DNA of 64,000 nt from JBIKWM01 sp044356305 (GTDB lineage: Bacteria; Bacteroidota; Bacteroidia; UBA10329), in NCBI GenBank assembly GCA_044356305.1, contig JBIKWM010000001.1, forward strand, positions 248,001 through 312,000, read 5' to 3'. A program made the translations under genes and the position numbers. This document shows, piece after piece, positions 42,556-51,638 of the stretch (within the stretch, counting starts at the first letter, position 1; each line of letters begins with the position of its first letter). Under the pieces are notes generated by a model. That model saw only the letters and a list, made by a program, of their open reading frames with translations, had not been told where the DNA came from and did not search any database.

Positions 42556-44513
42556 TTCACCAGATCGAGGTGTTCAGGGTGCGCCTCCACCTTGTATTTG
42601 CCGCGAAGCTCCTTGATCCACTCGCGCTCCAGGTAGGTCTGGTACTCGGCTGTGACAAGGCCCTTGGCCTCTTTCAGGGTCTTAGGTTGCGGGGGCAGTA
42701 TCTCTTTGATGAGGATATAGACCTTGTTATTGCTGTCTTCAATGGGCCCGTACAGCCCCTTGGCCCACTGGGCCTTGCTCAGTATATCCTCCTCGTCTTT
42801 CTCATACTTCTTGCCCTCAGCACGTAGATTGAGCTGCGAATCGGTGTTGAACTGCTTGATGATGTCCTCACGGCTGGGCTCACCTTTCTTGAGTTTCTTC
42901 TCCAGGATGGGCTTTAGGGGTGCCACGATACTGTCTTTCATGCAATGGTATATCTCAGCATCGGCCCTGTCTTTCCACATGAACTGCTGCTTGTTGCCGT
43001 TGTAGTATTTCTCGAGGCCGACAGTGTCTTTCACGGCCTTGGTCCAAACCTTCTGGTCGGTGAGGTCGAACAGCAGGATGCCATCGCGGTACTCCTTCAG
43101 CAAGGCGCGGTACTCCGGATATTTCTGCTCAAGCCTCGCTTCTTCATAGTTCAATAGGCTCTCTTTCACATATTGCGAATAGAAACCATTCAATACCACG
43201 GCCAGGGTGTCTTTGGTCCTGCGCACCTGGCTGCGGCCCATGTAGTCGGCCAGATCGCGTTGCGTATAATTCTGGGTGCCGATGCTGAACACGGTCTTGG
43301 TCATGTTCTTGGCCACCGAGGGGTCCCACTTCCCTTCAAGGATGCTGTCGGTGAGCAAGGGCAATAGTTCATTGACCGCGGCAGTGTTCTCTTTGAAACC
43401 GTACTCCTTGCGTATACGGGCCAGCACGCTCTCCTCGCTCTTCTGCGAGCGGCTGTCCTTGGCCACTTTGGCACGCAGGTCCTTTTCAATCTCGGCAAAA
43501 GCCTGCACACCTCTACGGTCAATCCGCTTGATGATGTGCCAGCCGTACGAGGTTTCAATCGGTTCGCTCACATCGCCATTGTTGGCCAAAGCGAATGCTG
43601 CATTCTCAAAGGCAGGAACCATACGGCCTGCACCGAACCAGGGCAACTGTCCACCGTTGCGGGCCGAACCCTTGTCCTCGCTGTACTTCACGGCCAGGTC
43701 CTCGAACTTGGCATTGTTGGCCATCATGCCCTTCACCTCCATTATCTTATCCTTGGCGGCCTTATTCTGCTCATCGGTGGCCTCGGCCCCTGTCTTTATC
43801 ATGATGTGGGCAGCCAACACTTCGCCCTGAGCGGGTCTGCGGTCATTCACCTTGATCAGGTGGTAACCGAAACGTGTGCGCACCGGCATGCTCATTTTGC
43901 CCACAGGGGTGCTGTATGCGGCATTTTCAAACGGGTACACCATTCGCAATGACGTGAAATACCCCAGATCGCCACTGTTCTCCTTGGCCGATGGGTCCTC
44001 ACTGTATTTCTTGGCCAGGTCCTCAAACTTGGCTCCTTTCTCCACCTGTTTGCGCAGGTCCATCACCTTGTTGTAAGCCGTCAAAGTGTCTTTTGGCAGC
44101 GCATCGGGCGATACTTTGATCAGGATGTGGCTTGCCCGCACATCCTCTTTCATGCGGTCGTATGCCTCTTTTACCAACGCCTCAGTGACTTCCTTGTCAG
44201 TTAGATACGGCTTGGCTAGTTGCTTCTGATAGCCTTTCAGCTCATCGCGGAACTTTTTCACAGTGTCCATGCCCAAGGCCTCGGCCTCACGCACTTTCAG
44301 TTTGAAGTTGATGTACAGGTCGAGGTAATTCTCAAGGTCGGCCCTGTCAATGGGCGCATCCTTGTTGTTCTTCTTGTATACGGTCGAGAACTCGCTGACC
44401 CGCACATCCTGCTTGTCTACGGTGAGCAGCACGGGGTCGTTCTGGGCCGAGGCACAGAGGGCGCTCATGGTGCAGGCCGCGGCCAGAGTGAGGTGTAAAC
44501 GCATGGGTCGCAT
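42552..44513 (-). CDS. Periplasmic peptidylprolyl isomerase with two parvulin domains
   Basis: This 653-residue protein has a signal peptide (AACTMSALCASAQ) followed by a helical chaperone region, two parvulin modules (VRASHILIKVSPDALP at about residue 120 and EVLAAHIMIKTGAEATDE at about 230) and a long C-terminal helical segment. Both modules retain the H-I-L/M-I-K motif, and a repeated KYSED.S...NGG block marks the second strand of each. It is first in the foldase operon, with a TAGCTTTG -7 box at 44551-44558. An alternative start nine bases downstream (MRLHLTL) is equally good. Confidence 0.9.
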   Translation of the reverse strand: MRPMRLHLTLAAACTMSALCASAQNDPVLLTVDKQDVRVSEFSTVYKKNNKDAPIDRADLENYLDLYINFKLKVREAEALGMDTVKKFRDELKGYQKQLAKPYLTDKEVTEALVKEAYDRMKEDVRASHILIKVSPDALPKDTLTAYNKVMDLRKQVEKGAKFEDLAKKYSEDPSAKENSGDLGYFTSLRMVYPFENAAYSTPVGKMSMPVRTRFGYHLIKVNDRRPAQGEVLAAHIMIKTGAEATDEQNKAAKDKIMEVKGMMANNAKFEDLAVKYSEDKGSARNGGQLPWFGAGRMVPAFENAAFALANNGDVSEPIETSYGWHIIKRIDRRGVQAFAEIEKDLRAKVAKDSRSQKSEESVLARIRKEYGFKENTAAVNELLPLLTDSILEGKWDPSVAKNMTKTVFSIGTQNYTQRDLADYMGRSQVRRTKDTLAVVLNGFYSQYVKESLLNYEEARLEQKYPEYRALLKEYRDGILLFDLTDQKVWTKAVKDTVGLEKYYNGNKQQFMWKDRADAEIYHCMKDSIVAPLKPILEKKLKKGEPSREDIIKQFNTDSQLNLRAEGKKYEKDEEDILSKAQWAKGLYGPIEDSNNKVYILIKEILPPQPKTLKEAKGLVTAEYQTYLEREWIKELRGKYKVEAHPEHLDLVK

Positions 44514-44550
44514 GACGGTCAGATTGTTAATGGTTTTTCAATAAGGGTCG

Positions 44551-44558
44551 CAAAGCTA
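44551..44558 (-). promoter_or_regulatory. -7 box (TAGCTTTG) of the foldase operon
   Basis: On the minus strand TAGCTTTG matches TAnnTTTG, 37 bp before the first gene of the three-foldase operon. No TTG was found 19-21 bp upstream. Confidence 0.4.
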
Positions 44559-44597
44559 ATGATATAGGGGAATGAGCCGAAGGGCTGTGAACAGGCC

Positions 44598-45431
44598 TCA
44601 GAACCACCTTTTCACCCGCTCTTTCAGGGTCGGTGTGAGAGCCGTATCGGGCAGTGGCCCCATGTAGGGCTGTCCGCTTTGCAGCACCTCGCGCACAAAC
44701 CGGGAGGCACTGATGCCCCACTTATGGAGAAACTGCCTTCGGCCATCGTTCATGGTCACACGGCCTGTGCTCTTGCGCATGAAGTGATACACCAGGCTGT
44801 CGCCCACCCCCATGAACTCGCGCACCCCGGCCTGCCACAGTTTCATGCTCAGGTCGGGGTCAGAATATAGGCCAGGGCTGAACTCCTCGCTGTAGCCGCC
44901 CACCATGGCCCACATGCTGCGGTGCATGACGCTCGGGGGCCATGTGCTGCCGCTCCAATGGGGCCGCACAAGTCGCGGTGCGGCCTGCAACAGGGCCGAG
45001 GGGTCAAAGTCTGCCGTACCTGTGCCGAAGGGCTCAGGGGCCACCACACACGCATTGCCGGTGCCCACGGGTTCTATCATGGTGGCCGAGAGGTAGAAGC
45101 GGGCATGACCGATGCGCCCTATCTGACGTGTGAGCGCCACATCCCAGCCGGGCACGGGCCACATGTCATCGTTGAAGTAGCAGATGTATTCCGTTTCGGC
45201 CAAAGGGAAAAGGCCATTGAGGGCGCGGCATATGCCGATGTTGCTATCAGAACGGAGGTGAGTGATGCCCTCAGCGGCAAGCCACTGGGCCGTTCCATCG
45301 GTGCTGCCGTTATCATGCACCAGCAGCTGGTGGTCAATGGCTGAATGGGCCCTCAGTCCACTCACCAGCAGTTGCAGATGGGGCAGGTTGTCCCACGTGG
45401 GCACCAGTATGCTGAACCGCATGGCGCTCAT
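44598..45431 (-). CDS. Glycosyltransferase family 2
   Basis: This 277-residue cytoplasmic GT-A enzyme begins FSILVPTWDNLPHLQLLVSGL and has the HDNGSTDGT nucleotide-sugar loop and CYFNDDMWPVPGWD, in which DDM is the metal-binding motif. A late WQAGVREFMGVGDSLVYHF is usual for rhamnosyl- or mannosyl-type enzymes. The acceptor and sugar are not predictable. Its start overlaps the stop of the second glycosyltransferase by 4 bp, so the two enzymes are made together, probably for LPS or cell-surface glycan. Confidence 0.9.
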   Translation of the reverse strand: MSAMRFSILVPTWDNLPHLQLLVSGLRAHSAIDHQLLVHDNGSTDGTAQWLAAEGITHLRSDSNIGICRALNGLFPLAETEYICYFNDDMWPVPGWDVALTRQIGRIGHARFYLSATMIEPVGTGNACVVAPEPFGTGTADFDPSALLQAAPRLVRPHWSGSTWPPSVMHRSMWAMVGGYSEEFSPGLYSDPDLSMKLWQAGVREFMGVGDSLVYHFMRKSTGRVTMNDGRRQFLHKWGISASRFVREVLQSGQPYMGPLPDTALTPTLKERVKRWF

Positions 45432-46171
45432 CGGCCCTGACCCATAAGATGTTTGGCATGTTTGAGAAAACTGCCGTAGGCCGACATCACCGACACAATG
45501 AGCCCCGCCCTACCATCAAGGAAACCCAGACGGATGAAATAGAACCGGATGAACATCCAGAAAGGACTAAAGACCAGACGCAGGACACTCGGCCGACTGC
45601 CACGCTCCAGGAGCGCCCTGGCCCCTAGTGTGGTGTAGCGGTCAAGGCGCTGTGCGTGTTCACTCACCGAGCTGTAGCTGTGATGCAGGATGTCGCCCCG
45701 TAGCAATGGGGCATGTGGCGGCTCGGGCACGATCACCTCGTGCACCAGCCCGTCCCAGTGAAATTCCCTGCGGTCGAACAACCGCAGCTTCACATCGGGG
45801 TACCAGCCGGTGTGGTGTATCCAATGCCCGCAGTAGTTGGTGAGGCGCGCCATGCGGAAAGCCTTTCCCTGCTGCGACCTTGCCTCGCGTATGGAAGCGG
45901 CCAGTTCTGGCGACAGGGCCTCATCGGCATCCATGCTCAGAATCAGGTCGTACCTGGCCAATTGGTTGGCGGCATTCTTCGTCCCGCTGTATCCCTTCCA
46001 CTCCATCTGCACCACGGTGGCGCCCATGTGGCGGCATATCTCGGCCGTGCGGTCGGTGCTGCCGCTGTCGGCCACCAGCACCTCGTCAGCCACGTCTCTC
46101 AGGCTTTCGAGACAGCGGGCAATGTTCCGCTCCTCGTTCAGGGTGATGATGACGGCCGAGATGGGTCGCAT
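45428..46171 (-). CDS. Glycosyltransferase family 2 (WaaE/LpcC-like)
   Basis: This 247-residue GT-A enzyme begins ISAVIITLNEERNIARCLESL, then DEVLVADSGSTDRTAEIC and the DxD-type LSMDADEALSPELAASI, followed by the NYCGHWIHHTGWYPDVKLRLF and HSYSSVSEHAQRLDRY blocks of the KdtX/WaaE group. That group adds glucose to the heptose or Kdo region of LPS, but the sugar here is not certain. The start at 46171 (MRPISAV) forms TGATG with the stop of the thioesterase gene. The ORF opening at 46216 would give an unlikely N-terminus. It overlaps the next glycosyltransferase by 4 bp. Confidence 0.9.
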   Translation of the reverse strand: MRPISAVIITLNEERNIARCLESLRDVADEVLVADSGSTDRTAEICRHMGATVVQMEWKGYSGTKNAANQLARYDLILSMDADEALSPELAASIREARSQQGKAFRMARLTNYCGHWIHHTGWYPDVKLRLFDRREFHWDGLVHEVIVPEPPHAPLLRGDILHHSYSSVSEHAQRLDRYTTLGARALLERGSRPSVLRLVFSPFWMFIRFYFIRLGFLDGRAGLIVSVMSAYGSFLKHAKHLMGQGR

Positions 46172-46611
46172 CAGTGCTTGAACGAAATGCCCGAACTGAC
46201 CATATTCTGGGTGCACCGGGCCACAAGCTTGCCATCGGGCGCCAGCAGCGAGGAGTTGAGGTACACCACTGTGCGCCCCTTACGCACCACCTCTGCCCGC
46301 GCATGCAGCACCTGTCCAGCAAAGGCCGGGCGCTGAAAATCGACCGTGATGTTGAGGGCTACGAAATGGTGGTCGAGCCCCAGGGTTGCGGTCATCATGC
46401 CCATCACCTCGTCCAGAATGGCGGCCTGCACTCCACCATGTAGGCTGCCTGCCGGGTTGCACATGTCCTCGCGCACTGGAACGGCTATGGTCATGGTGTC
46501 ATCGGTCATGTCAATGAGCTCGGCCCTTAGCCAGCCACTGAACCCCGGAAGCCCATCCATCGGGCCCTTGCCGAGGATAGACCTGAAATGCTCTTTGATC
46601 GGATTGTCCAT
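46171..46611 (-). CDS. PaaI family thioesterase (hotdog fold)
   Basis: The 146-residue protein matches the PaaI group of acyl-CoA thioesterases: FSGWLRAELIDM, then the hotdog motif NPAGSLHGGVQAAILDEVMGM, then FVALNITVDFQRPAFAGQVLHARAEVV. The conserved Gly-Gly and Asp/Glu positions are present. It is coupled by TGATG to the downstream glycosyltransferase gene. The acyl substrate is unknown. Confidence 0.92.
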   Translation of the reverse strand: MDNPIKEHFRSILGKGPMDGLPGFSGWLRAELIDMTDDTMTIAVPVREDMCNPAGSLHGGVQAAILDEVMGMMTATLGLDHHFVALNITVDFQRPAFAGQVLHARAEVVRKGRTVVYLNSSLLAPDGKLVARCTQNMVSSGISFKH

Positions 46612-46768
46612 TTACGGTTTGAATGGGGCGAAGGTCGGTGATCAGCCCATATCGGTGCCCCGGTCACATTTCACATTCGTTGGCAGGCTCGGTGCAGACG
46701 GCCTTGGCCCAGATAGCGGGTGCCGTTTAGCTTAGTGGCCCCCATTATCATCCCCCTAGAGTGCAAGT

Positions 46769-49700
46769 ATGAGAGCCTTTTTTCTCTTGATCCCGCTTGT
46801 GGCCCTGTCGCCAATGTGGGCTGCAGGCCAGCAGACCTTCCCAGTGAACGGGGTGGCCGACACCGACCATCTGCACCGTGCCCTGGTGGGCGCCACGGTG
46901 CACACCACCTCGCGTGACAGCGTGAACGATGCCACTGTTATCATCCGCGATGGGCGCATCGTGGCCGTTGGCACCGGCATCGCCATTCCGACCGATGCGG
47001 TGGTGCATGACGTGAAGGGCCGGCACATCTATCCGACCTTCATTGACCTGCTGAGCGATTACGGCATGCCCGATGTCAAAAAGGGAGAGGGCCGCCATGG
47101 CGGTCGCGGCCCGCAATACGACCCTGCAAGGCCGGGCGCCTACACCTGGAATGATGCTCTGCACCCCGACCGCCAGGCGGCAGCCCTTTTCACTGTGAAC
47201 GAGAAGCAGTCAGAGGCATTGCGGAAAGCCGGGTTTGGGGCCGTGGTGACGCATGTACAGGACGGTATTGCCCGCGGCACCGGGGCCTTTGTGCTCTTGG
47301 CCGATGGTAGGGCCAATGAAAACCTGCTGCGCGAGCGGGCAGCCACCTTCTTCAGCTTTGACAAGGGCACCTCGCAGCAGGCCTATCCTTCGTCACAGAT
47401 GGGGGCCATTGCCCTGCTGCGCCAGAGCTGGATAGATGCCGAGTGGTACCAGCGCCAGCCGGCCGCCAGACGCGATGCCAACCTGGGCCTCGGGGCCTGG
47501 GCCGAGAACAGGGGCATACCCTCCATCTTCATCACCACAGACCTGTACAGCATGTTGCGGGCCGACCGGGTGGGCGATGAGTTCAAGGTGCAGCACATTC
47601 TGCGCGGCAACGGCAGCGAGTATCAGCGCATTGACGAGGTGAAGGCCACCGGGGCCACGGTGATCGTACCGCTCAGTTTCCCCAAGGCATTTGATGTGGA
47701 GGACCCGTACGATGCCATGCTTGTTCCATACGCTGACCTTCTGCACTGGGAAATGGCCCCGGCCAATGCAGCGAGCCTGGAAAAAGCCGGGGTCCCGATC
47801 ATATTTACCGCCAATGGGCTGGACAAACCCACTGATCTGTTGCCCGCCCTGCGCACGGCTGTCCGCATGGGGCTGAGCCGGCAGAAGGCCTTGGAAGGGC
47901 TCACTTCCGGCCCTGCAAGGCTGGTGGGCATGGCCGATCAGATTGGCGAGCTGAAGCCGGGCATGTTGGCCAATCTCATCGTCACATCAAAATCGATATT
48001 TGAAGATAAAAGCGAGCTCAATGAGAGCTGGGTGAAAGGGAAACGGATGGAATTGAAGCCTTTGCCACGGCACGACCTGCGTGGCGAATATGAGGTGCGG
48101 GTGAATGAATCGGTTTTTAAGATTGTGATAGCGGGCGAAGTGGATAAGCTGAAGGCCCATGTGCAACTGACCGACACGGTGAAGGCCGATGCCGAGGTGA
48201 CCTTCAGTTACCCGATGGTGACGGTGACCATGACCACAGCCAAGGATGCCAAAGAGCGCATAAGGCTGAGCGGGAGCTTAGGCGGGCGCGACTTTGCCGG
48301 CAATGGGCAATTACAGGATGGCCGCTGGGTGCCCTTCAGCGCCAAGTACATCGGTCCATTAAAAGAGAAGGAGAAAGACAAGAAAGGGGGCGATGATAAG
48401 GGCAAGGACGACTGGAAACGCCCTTTGCCACAGGGCAAGGTGCTCTATCCTTTTGTCGGGATGGGCCATGCTGAGCAGCCCAAGGCCGAGACGGTGTTCA
48501 TTCAGAAGGCCACTGTATGGACCAACGAGCAGACAGGTGTGCTCACCGAGGCCGACCTGATCATGCGCGATGGCCGCATCGCGGAGGTGGGCCGCGGCCT
48601 GAGTGTGCCCCCAGGGGCCACCGTAGTGGATGGCAAAGGCAGGCACCTTACGGCAGGGATCATAGATGAGCACTCGCACATAGCCATCAGTGCCGGAGTG
48701 AATGAGGGCACACAGAGCGTGACATCGGAGGTGCGGATAGGCGATGTGGTGAACCCCACCGACATCAACATCTACCGGCAACTGGCGGGTGGGGTGACAG
48801 CCGCCCAACTGCTGCATGGCTCGGCCAATGCCATAGGCGGACAGAGCGCCCTGATCAAGCTGCGCTGGGGCCAAGGGGCCGAGGCCATGAAGGTCCAAGG
48901 GGCCGATGGGTTCATCAAGTTCGCTCTGGGCGAGAATGTGAAACAGAGCAACTGGGGCGACAACAGCACCACGCGCTACCCGCAGACCCGCATGGGCGTG
49001 GAACAGGTGTTTTACGATGCCTTCATCCGTGCAGGGGAATATCAGAAGGCACTGGCATCGAAGGAACCACCACGAAGGGACCTTGAGCTGGAGGCCCTTG
49101 CCGAGATACTGGACAGCCGCAGGTTCATCACCTGCCACAGCTATGTGCAGAGCGAGGTGAACATGCTCATGCACGTGGCCGATAGCATGGGTTTCAAGGT
49201 GAACACCTTCACGCACATCCTGGAGGGATATAAGGTGGCCGACAAGATGCGCGAGCACGGGGTGAGCGGATCCACATTCTCAGACTGGTGGGCCTATAAA
49301 TACGAGGTGGCCGATGCCATACCCCACAACGCCAGCCTGATGCACAGGGCCGGGGTCAATGTGGGCATCAACTCAGACGATGCCGAGATGGGCCGCAGGC
49401 TGAACCAAGAGGCTGCCAAAGCCGTGAAATATGGGGGCATGAGCGAGGAGGACGCCCTGAAACTGGTAACCCTCAACCCCGCCAAGATGCTGCACCTCGA
49501 CAACCGCATGGGCAGCCTGCGGGCCGGAAAGGATGCCGATGTGGTACTGTGGAACGGCCATCCGCTCAGCGTGTACAGTACCCCAGAGATGACCTGGGTG
49601 GACGGTGTCCGCCTGTTTGACCGCCAGCGCGATGCCCAGATTCGCGATGCCTTGGCCAAGGAGCGCAACCGGATCATTCAGCTGATGCTCGAGGCCAAGA

Positions 49701-49774
49701 AGCACGGAGAGCCCGTGCGCAAGGCCGAGAAGAAGGAAGAGAGACTTTATCACTGCGAGACCTTGGAACCATGA
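46769..49774 (+). CDS. Amidohydrolase family protein, tandem-domain
   Basis: The 1001-residue secreted protein has a signal peptide (MRAFFLLIPLVALSPMWAAGQ) and two amidohydrolase-like modules. The N-terminal one (about 30-430) has the usual opening DGRIVAVGTGI and closes with AGMLANLIVTSKS-like text, but its GRHIYPTFIDL lacks the His-x-His metal motif, so it is probably catalytically dead. The second (about 590-985) has IIDEHSHIAIS with intact H-x-H, then CHSYVQSE, THILEGY and GINSDDAEMGRR. It likely hydrolyses a cyclic amide or peptide in the periplasm. The stop overlaps the next amidohydrolase by 4 bp. Confidence 0.88.
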   Translation: MRAFFLLIPLVALSPMWAAGQQTFPVNGVADTDHLHRALVGATVHTTSRDSVNDATVIIRDGRIVAVGTGIAIPTDAVVHDVKGRHIYPTFIDLLSDYGMPDVKKGEGRHGGRGPQYDPARPGAYTWNDALHPDRQAAALFTVNEKQSEALRKAGFGAVVTHVQDGIARGTGAFVLLADGRANENLLRERAATFFSFDKGTSQQAYPSSQMGAIALLRQSWIDAEWYQRQPAARRDANLGLGAWAENRGIPSIFITTDLYSMLRADRVGDEFKVQHILRGNGSEYQRIDEVKATGATVIVPLSFPKAFDVEDPYDAMLVPYADLLHWEMAPANAASLEKAGVPIIFTANGLDKPTDLLPALRTAVRMGLSRQKALEGLTSGPARLVGMADQIGELKPGMLANLIVTSKSIFEDKSELNESWVKGKRMELKPLPRHDLRGEYEVRVNESVFKIVIAGEVDKLKAHVQLTDTVKADAEVTFSYPMVTVTMTTAKDAKERIRLSGSLGGRDFAGNGQLQDGRWVPFSAKYIGPLKEKEKDKKGGDDKGKDDWKRPLPQGKVLYPFVGMGHAEQPKAETVFIQKATVWTNEQTGVLTEADLIMRDGRIAEVGRGLSVPPGATVVDGKGRHLTAGIIDEHSHIAISAGVNEGTQSVTSEVRIGDVVNPTDINIYRQLAGGVTAAQLLHGSANAIGGQSALIKLRWGQGAEAMKVQGADGFIKFALGENVKQSNWGDNSTTRYPQTRMGVEQVFYDAFIRAGEYQKALASKEPPRRDLELEALAEILDSRRFITCHSYVQSEVNMLMHVADSMGFKVNTFTHILEGYKVADKMREHGVSGSTFSDWWAYKYEVADAIPHNASLMHRAGVNVGINSDDAEMGRRLNQEAAKAVKYGGMSEEDALKLVTLNPAKMLHLDNRMGSLRAGKDADVVLWNGHPLSVYSTPEMTWVDGVRLFDRQRDAQIRDALAKERNRIIQLMLEAKKHGEPVRKAEKKEERLYHCETLEP

Positions 49775-51057
49775 GGATCATCCTATCCACACTTTCAGTT
49801 CTTACCGCCCTTTGGGCAACTGCCCAGGTGCCGGCACCCGGCCCGGCCCAGAAAAAGACCATGGTCATAGTGGGCGGCACGCTGCATGTGGGCGATGGCA
49901 CGGTGCGCGAGAACGTGGCCATCGGCATCGAAGGGGGCAAGATCACCTTTGTGCACGATGCGGCCACTGTGCGCCTCAACCCGAATGATGCCGACATCAT
50001 CAAGGCAGAGGGCAAGCACATCTACCCGGGGTTCATTTTGCCCAATACCACCCTCGGCCTGACAGAGATAGAGGCGGTGCGCGCCACCAACGACTTTCGC
50101 GAAGTGGGCGGAATCAATCCCAACGTGCGAAGCATCATAGCATATAACACCGATAGCAAGGTGGTGCCCACAGTGCGCTGCAACGGGGTTCTGGCGGCAC
50201 AGATCACCCCGCGCGGGGGTCTTGTGAGCGGCCTGAGCAGCATAGTGCAGCTCGATGCTTGGAACTGGGAAGATGCCGCGGTAAGCACCGATGACGGGCT
50301 GCATGTCAACTGGCCATCGCGCCACAACCGCAGCGGCTGGTGGGCCGAACCCGGAGGCACCACGCCCAACGACAAGTACGCAGAACAGGTGAACGAGCTG
50401 CGCGACCTTTTACTTAAGGCCAAGGCATATGCTGTATCGCAGCCGAAAGAGCAGAACCTGCGCCTAGCCGCCTGTGCCGGACTTTTCAACGGATCGCGTA
50501 GGCTTTTTGTGCATGTGGACGATGCACGGTCCATCACCGAGAGCATTTTGCTTCTGAAAGAATGGGGCATAAAGCTGCCTGTGATAGTGGGAGGGGCTGA
50601 GGCCCCGCGCGTGGCCGATTTCCTTAAGCAGCACGATGTACCAGTGGTGCTGAGGCGCGTGCACGACCTGCCCCTTCAAGAGGATGACGCGTATGACCGG
50701 CCTTACAGTCTGGCGGCCATGCTCCACAGGGCAGGGGTCCGTTTCTGCCTGAGCTACGAAGGCGACATGGAGGCCATGGGCGCACGCAACCTACCGTTCA
50801 CAGCAGGCACAGCGGTGGCCTTCGAGCTGCCCCAAGAGGAGGCGGTGAAGGCCATCTGCCTCTCGGCCGCTCAGATACTGGGCATAGATGACCGCATGGG
50901 CACGGTTGCACCGGGCAAGGACGCCACCTTGTTCATATCGACCGGTGATGCCCTCGACATGCGTACCAACAACCTGGAACTGGCCCTGATACAGGGGCGC
51001 AGGCTGGATCTGGGCAACCATCAGGCCGACCTGTACCGCAAGTTCGGAGGGAAGTGA
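49771..51057 (+). CDS. Amidohydrolase-like protein lacking the His-x-His motif
   Basis: This 428-residue secreted protein (signal ends ALWATAQ) has the amidohydrolase composite fold. GKHIYPGFILPNTTLGLTEIEAVR replaces the usual HxH with L-P-N, and the later HVDDARS and CLSYEGDMEAMGARNLP align with metal-binding regions only in part. The closing IDDRMGTVAPGKDATLFISTGDALDM is typical. It is coupled by ATGA overlap to the larger protein upstream, so the pair probably forms a hetero-oligomer in which this partner is inactive or structural. Confidence 0.85.
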   Translation: MRIILSTLSVLTALWATAQVPAPGPAQKKTMVIVGGTLHVGDGTVRENVAIGIEGGKITFVHDAATVRLNPNDADIIKAEGKHIYPGFILPNTTLGLTEIEAVRATNDFREVGGINPNVRSIIAYNTDSKVVPTVRCNGVLAAQITPRGGLVSGLSSIVQLDAWNWEDAAVSTDDGLHVNWPSRHNRSGWWAEPGGTTPNDKYAEQVNELRDLLLKAKAYAVSQPKEQNLRLAACAGLFNGSRRLFVHVDDARSITESILLLKEWGIKLPVIVGGAEAPRVADFLKQHDVPVVLRRVHDLPLQEDDAYDRPYSLAAMLHRAGVRFCLSYEGDMEAMGARNLPFTAGTAVAFELPQEEAVKAICLSAAQILGIDDRMGTVAPGKDATLFISTGDALDMRTNNLELALIQGRRLDLGNHQADLYRKFGGK

Positions 51058-51089
51058 CAGGGGGTCATTGAATCGCTAATTTCGCGGCC

Positions 51090-51638
51090 ATGTTCAGGGG
51101 GGCCATCTTTCTTCTTTTGGGGCTGATGGGCTCAATGCCTACCATGGCTCAGAAAACCGATGGCGGCAAAGCCCTCCCTGCGCCCAAACTCGGCCAGAAC
51201 GGACTGTTCTATCTGCAGCGAAATAAGAACACGAACACCGTTGTGTACGATGCCCGCCTGCGCAAGGATGGAACCATTGACCCCGAGGAGCCCATCGATG
51301 CCTATTGGTTAGGGTTTGAGGAGAACGGAGGGAAGCGCGAGGACCTTTCGTTCTTCGAGAACATGAGCGTTTATGGCGTAGATGCCGAGGCGATAAAAGG
51401 CCGCAAGGATGAGTATGTGCTGCGCCTCAAGGCTTTCAAGGAGCGCAGCGTCACGCTGGCCAGGGATAAGGTGGGCCATGTGGTGGGCAAGATGAAGATC
51501 GCGGGCAAAGAGGCCCGACTCACGCGCATTTATATTCAGGCCAAGGAGGGCGGCCTGCGCCCCGATGTGCTGCACATCGACCTGTTCGGAGAGGACCTGA
51601 TCACCGGAGAGAAACTATATGAGCGGCTCAAGCCCTGA
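51090..51638 (+). CDS. DUF4833 domain-containing protein
   Basis: This 182-residue secreted protein (signal to MPTMAQ) matches the DUF4833 pattern: GLFYLQRNKNTNTVVYDARL, IDPEEPIDAYWLGFEENGGKREDLSFFE, YVLRLKAFKERSVTLARDK, and TRIYIQAKEGGLRPDVLHIDLFGEDL. The function is unknown, and it is usually found in Bacteroidetes membrane-biology clusters. Its last 20 bp overlap the mqnA start, which suggests the two are expressed together. A TAATTTCG sequence just upstream may be part of its promoter. Confidence 0.88.
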   Translation: MFRGAIFLLLGLMGSMPTMAQKTDGGKALPAPKLGQNGLFYLQRNKNTNTVVYDARLRKDGTIDPEEPIDAYWLGFEENGGKREDLSFFENMSVYGVDAEAIKGRKDEYVLRLKAFKERSVTLARDKVGHVVGKMKIAGKEARLTRIYIQAKEGGLRPDVLHIDLFGEDLITGEKLYERLKP

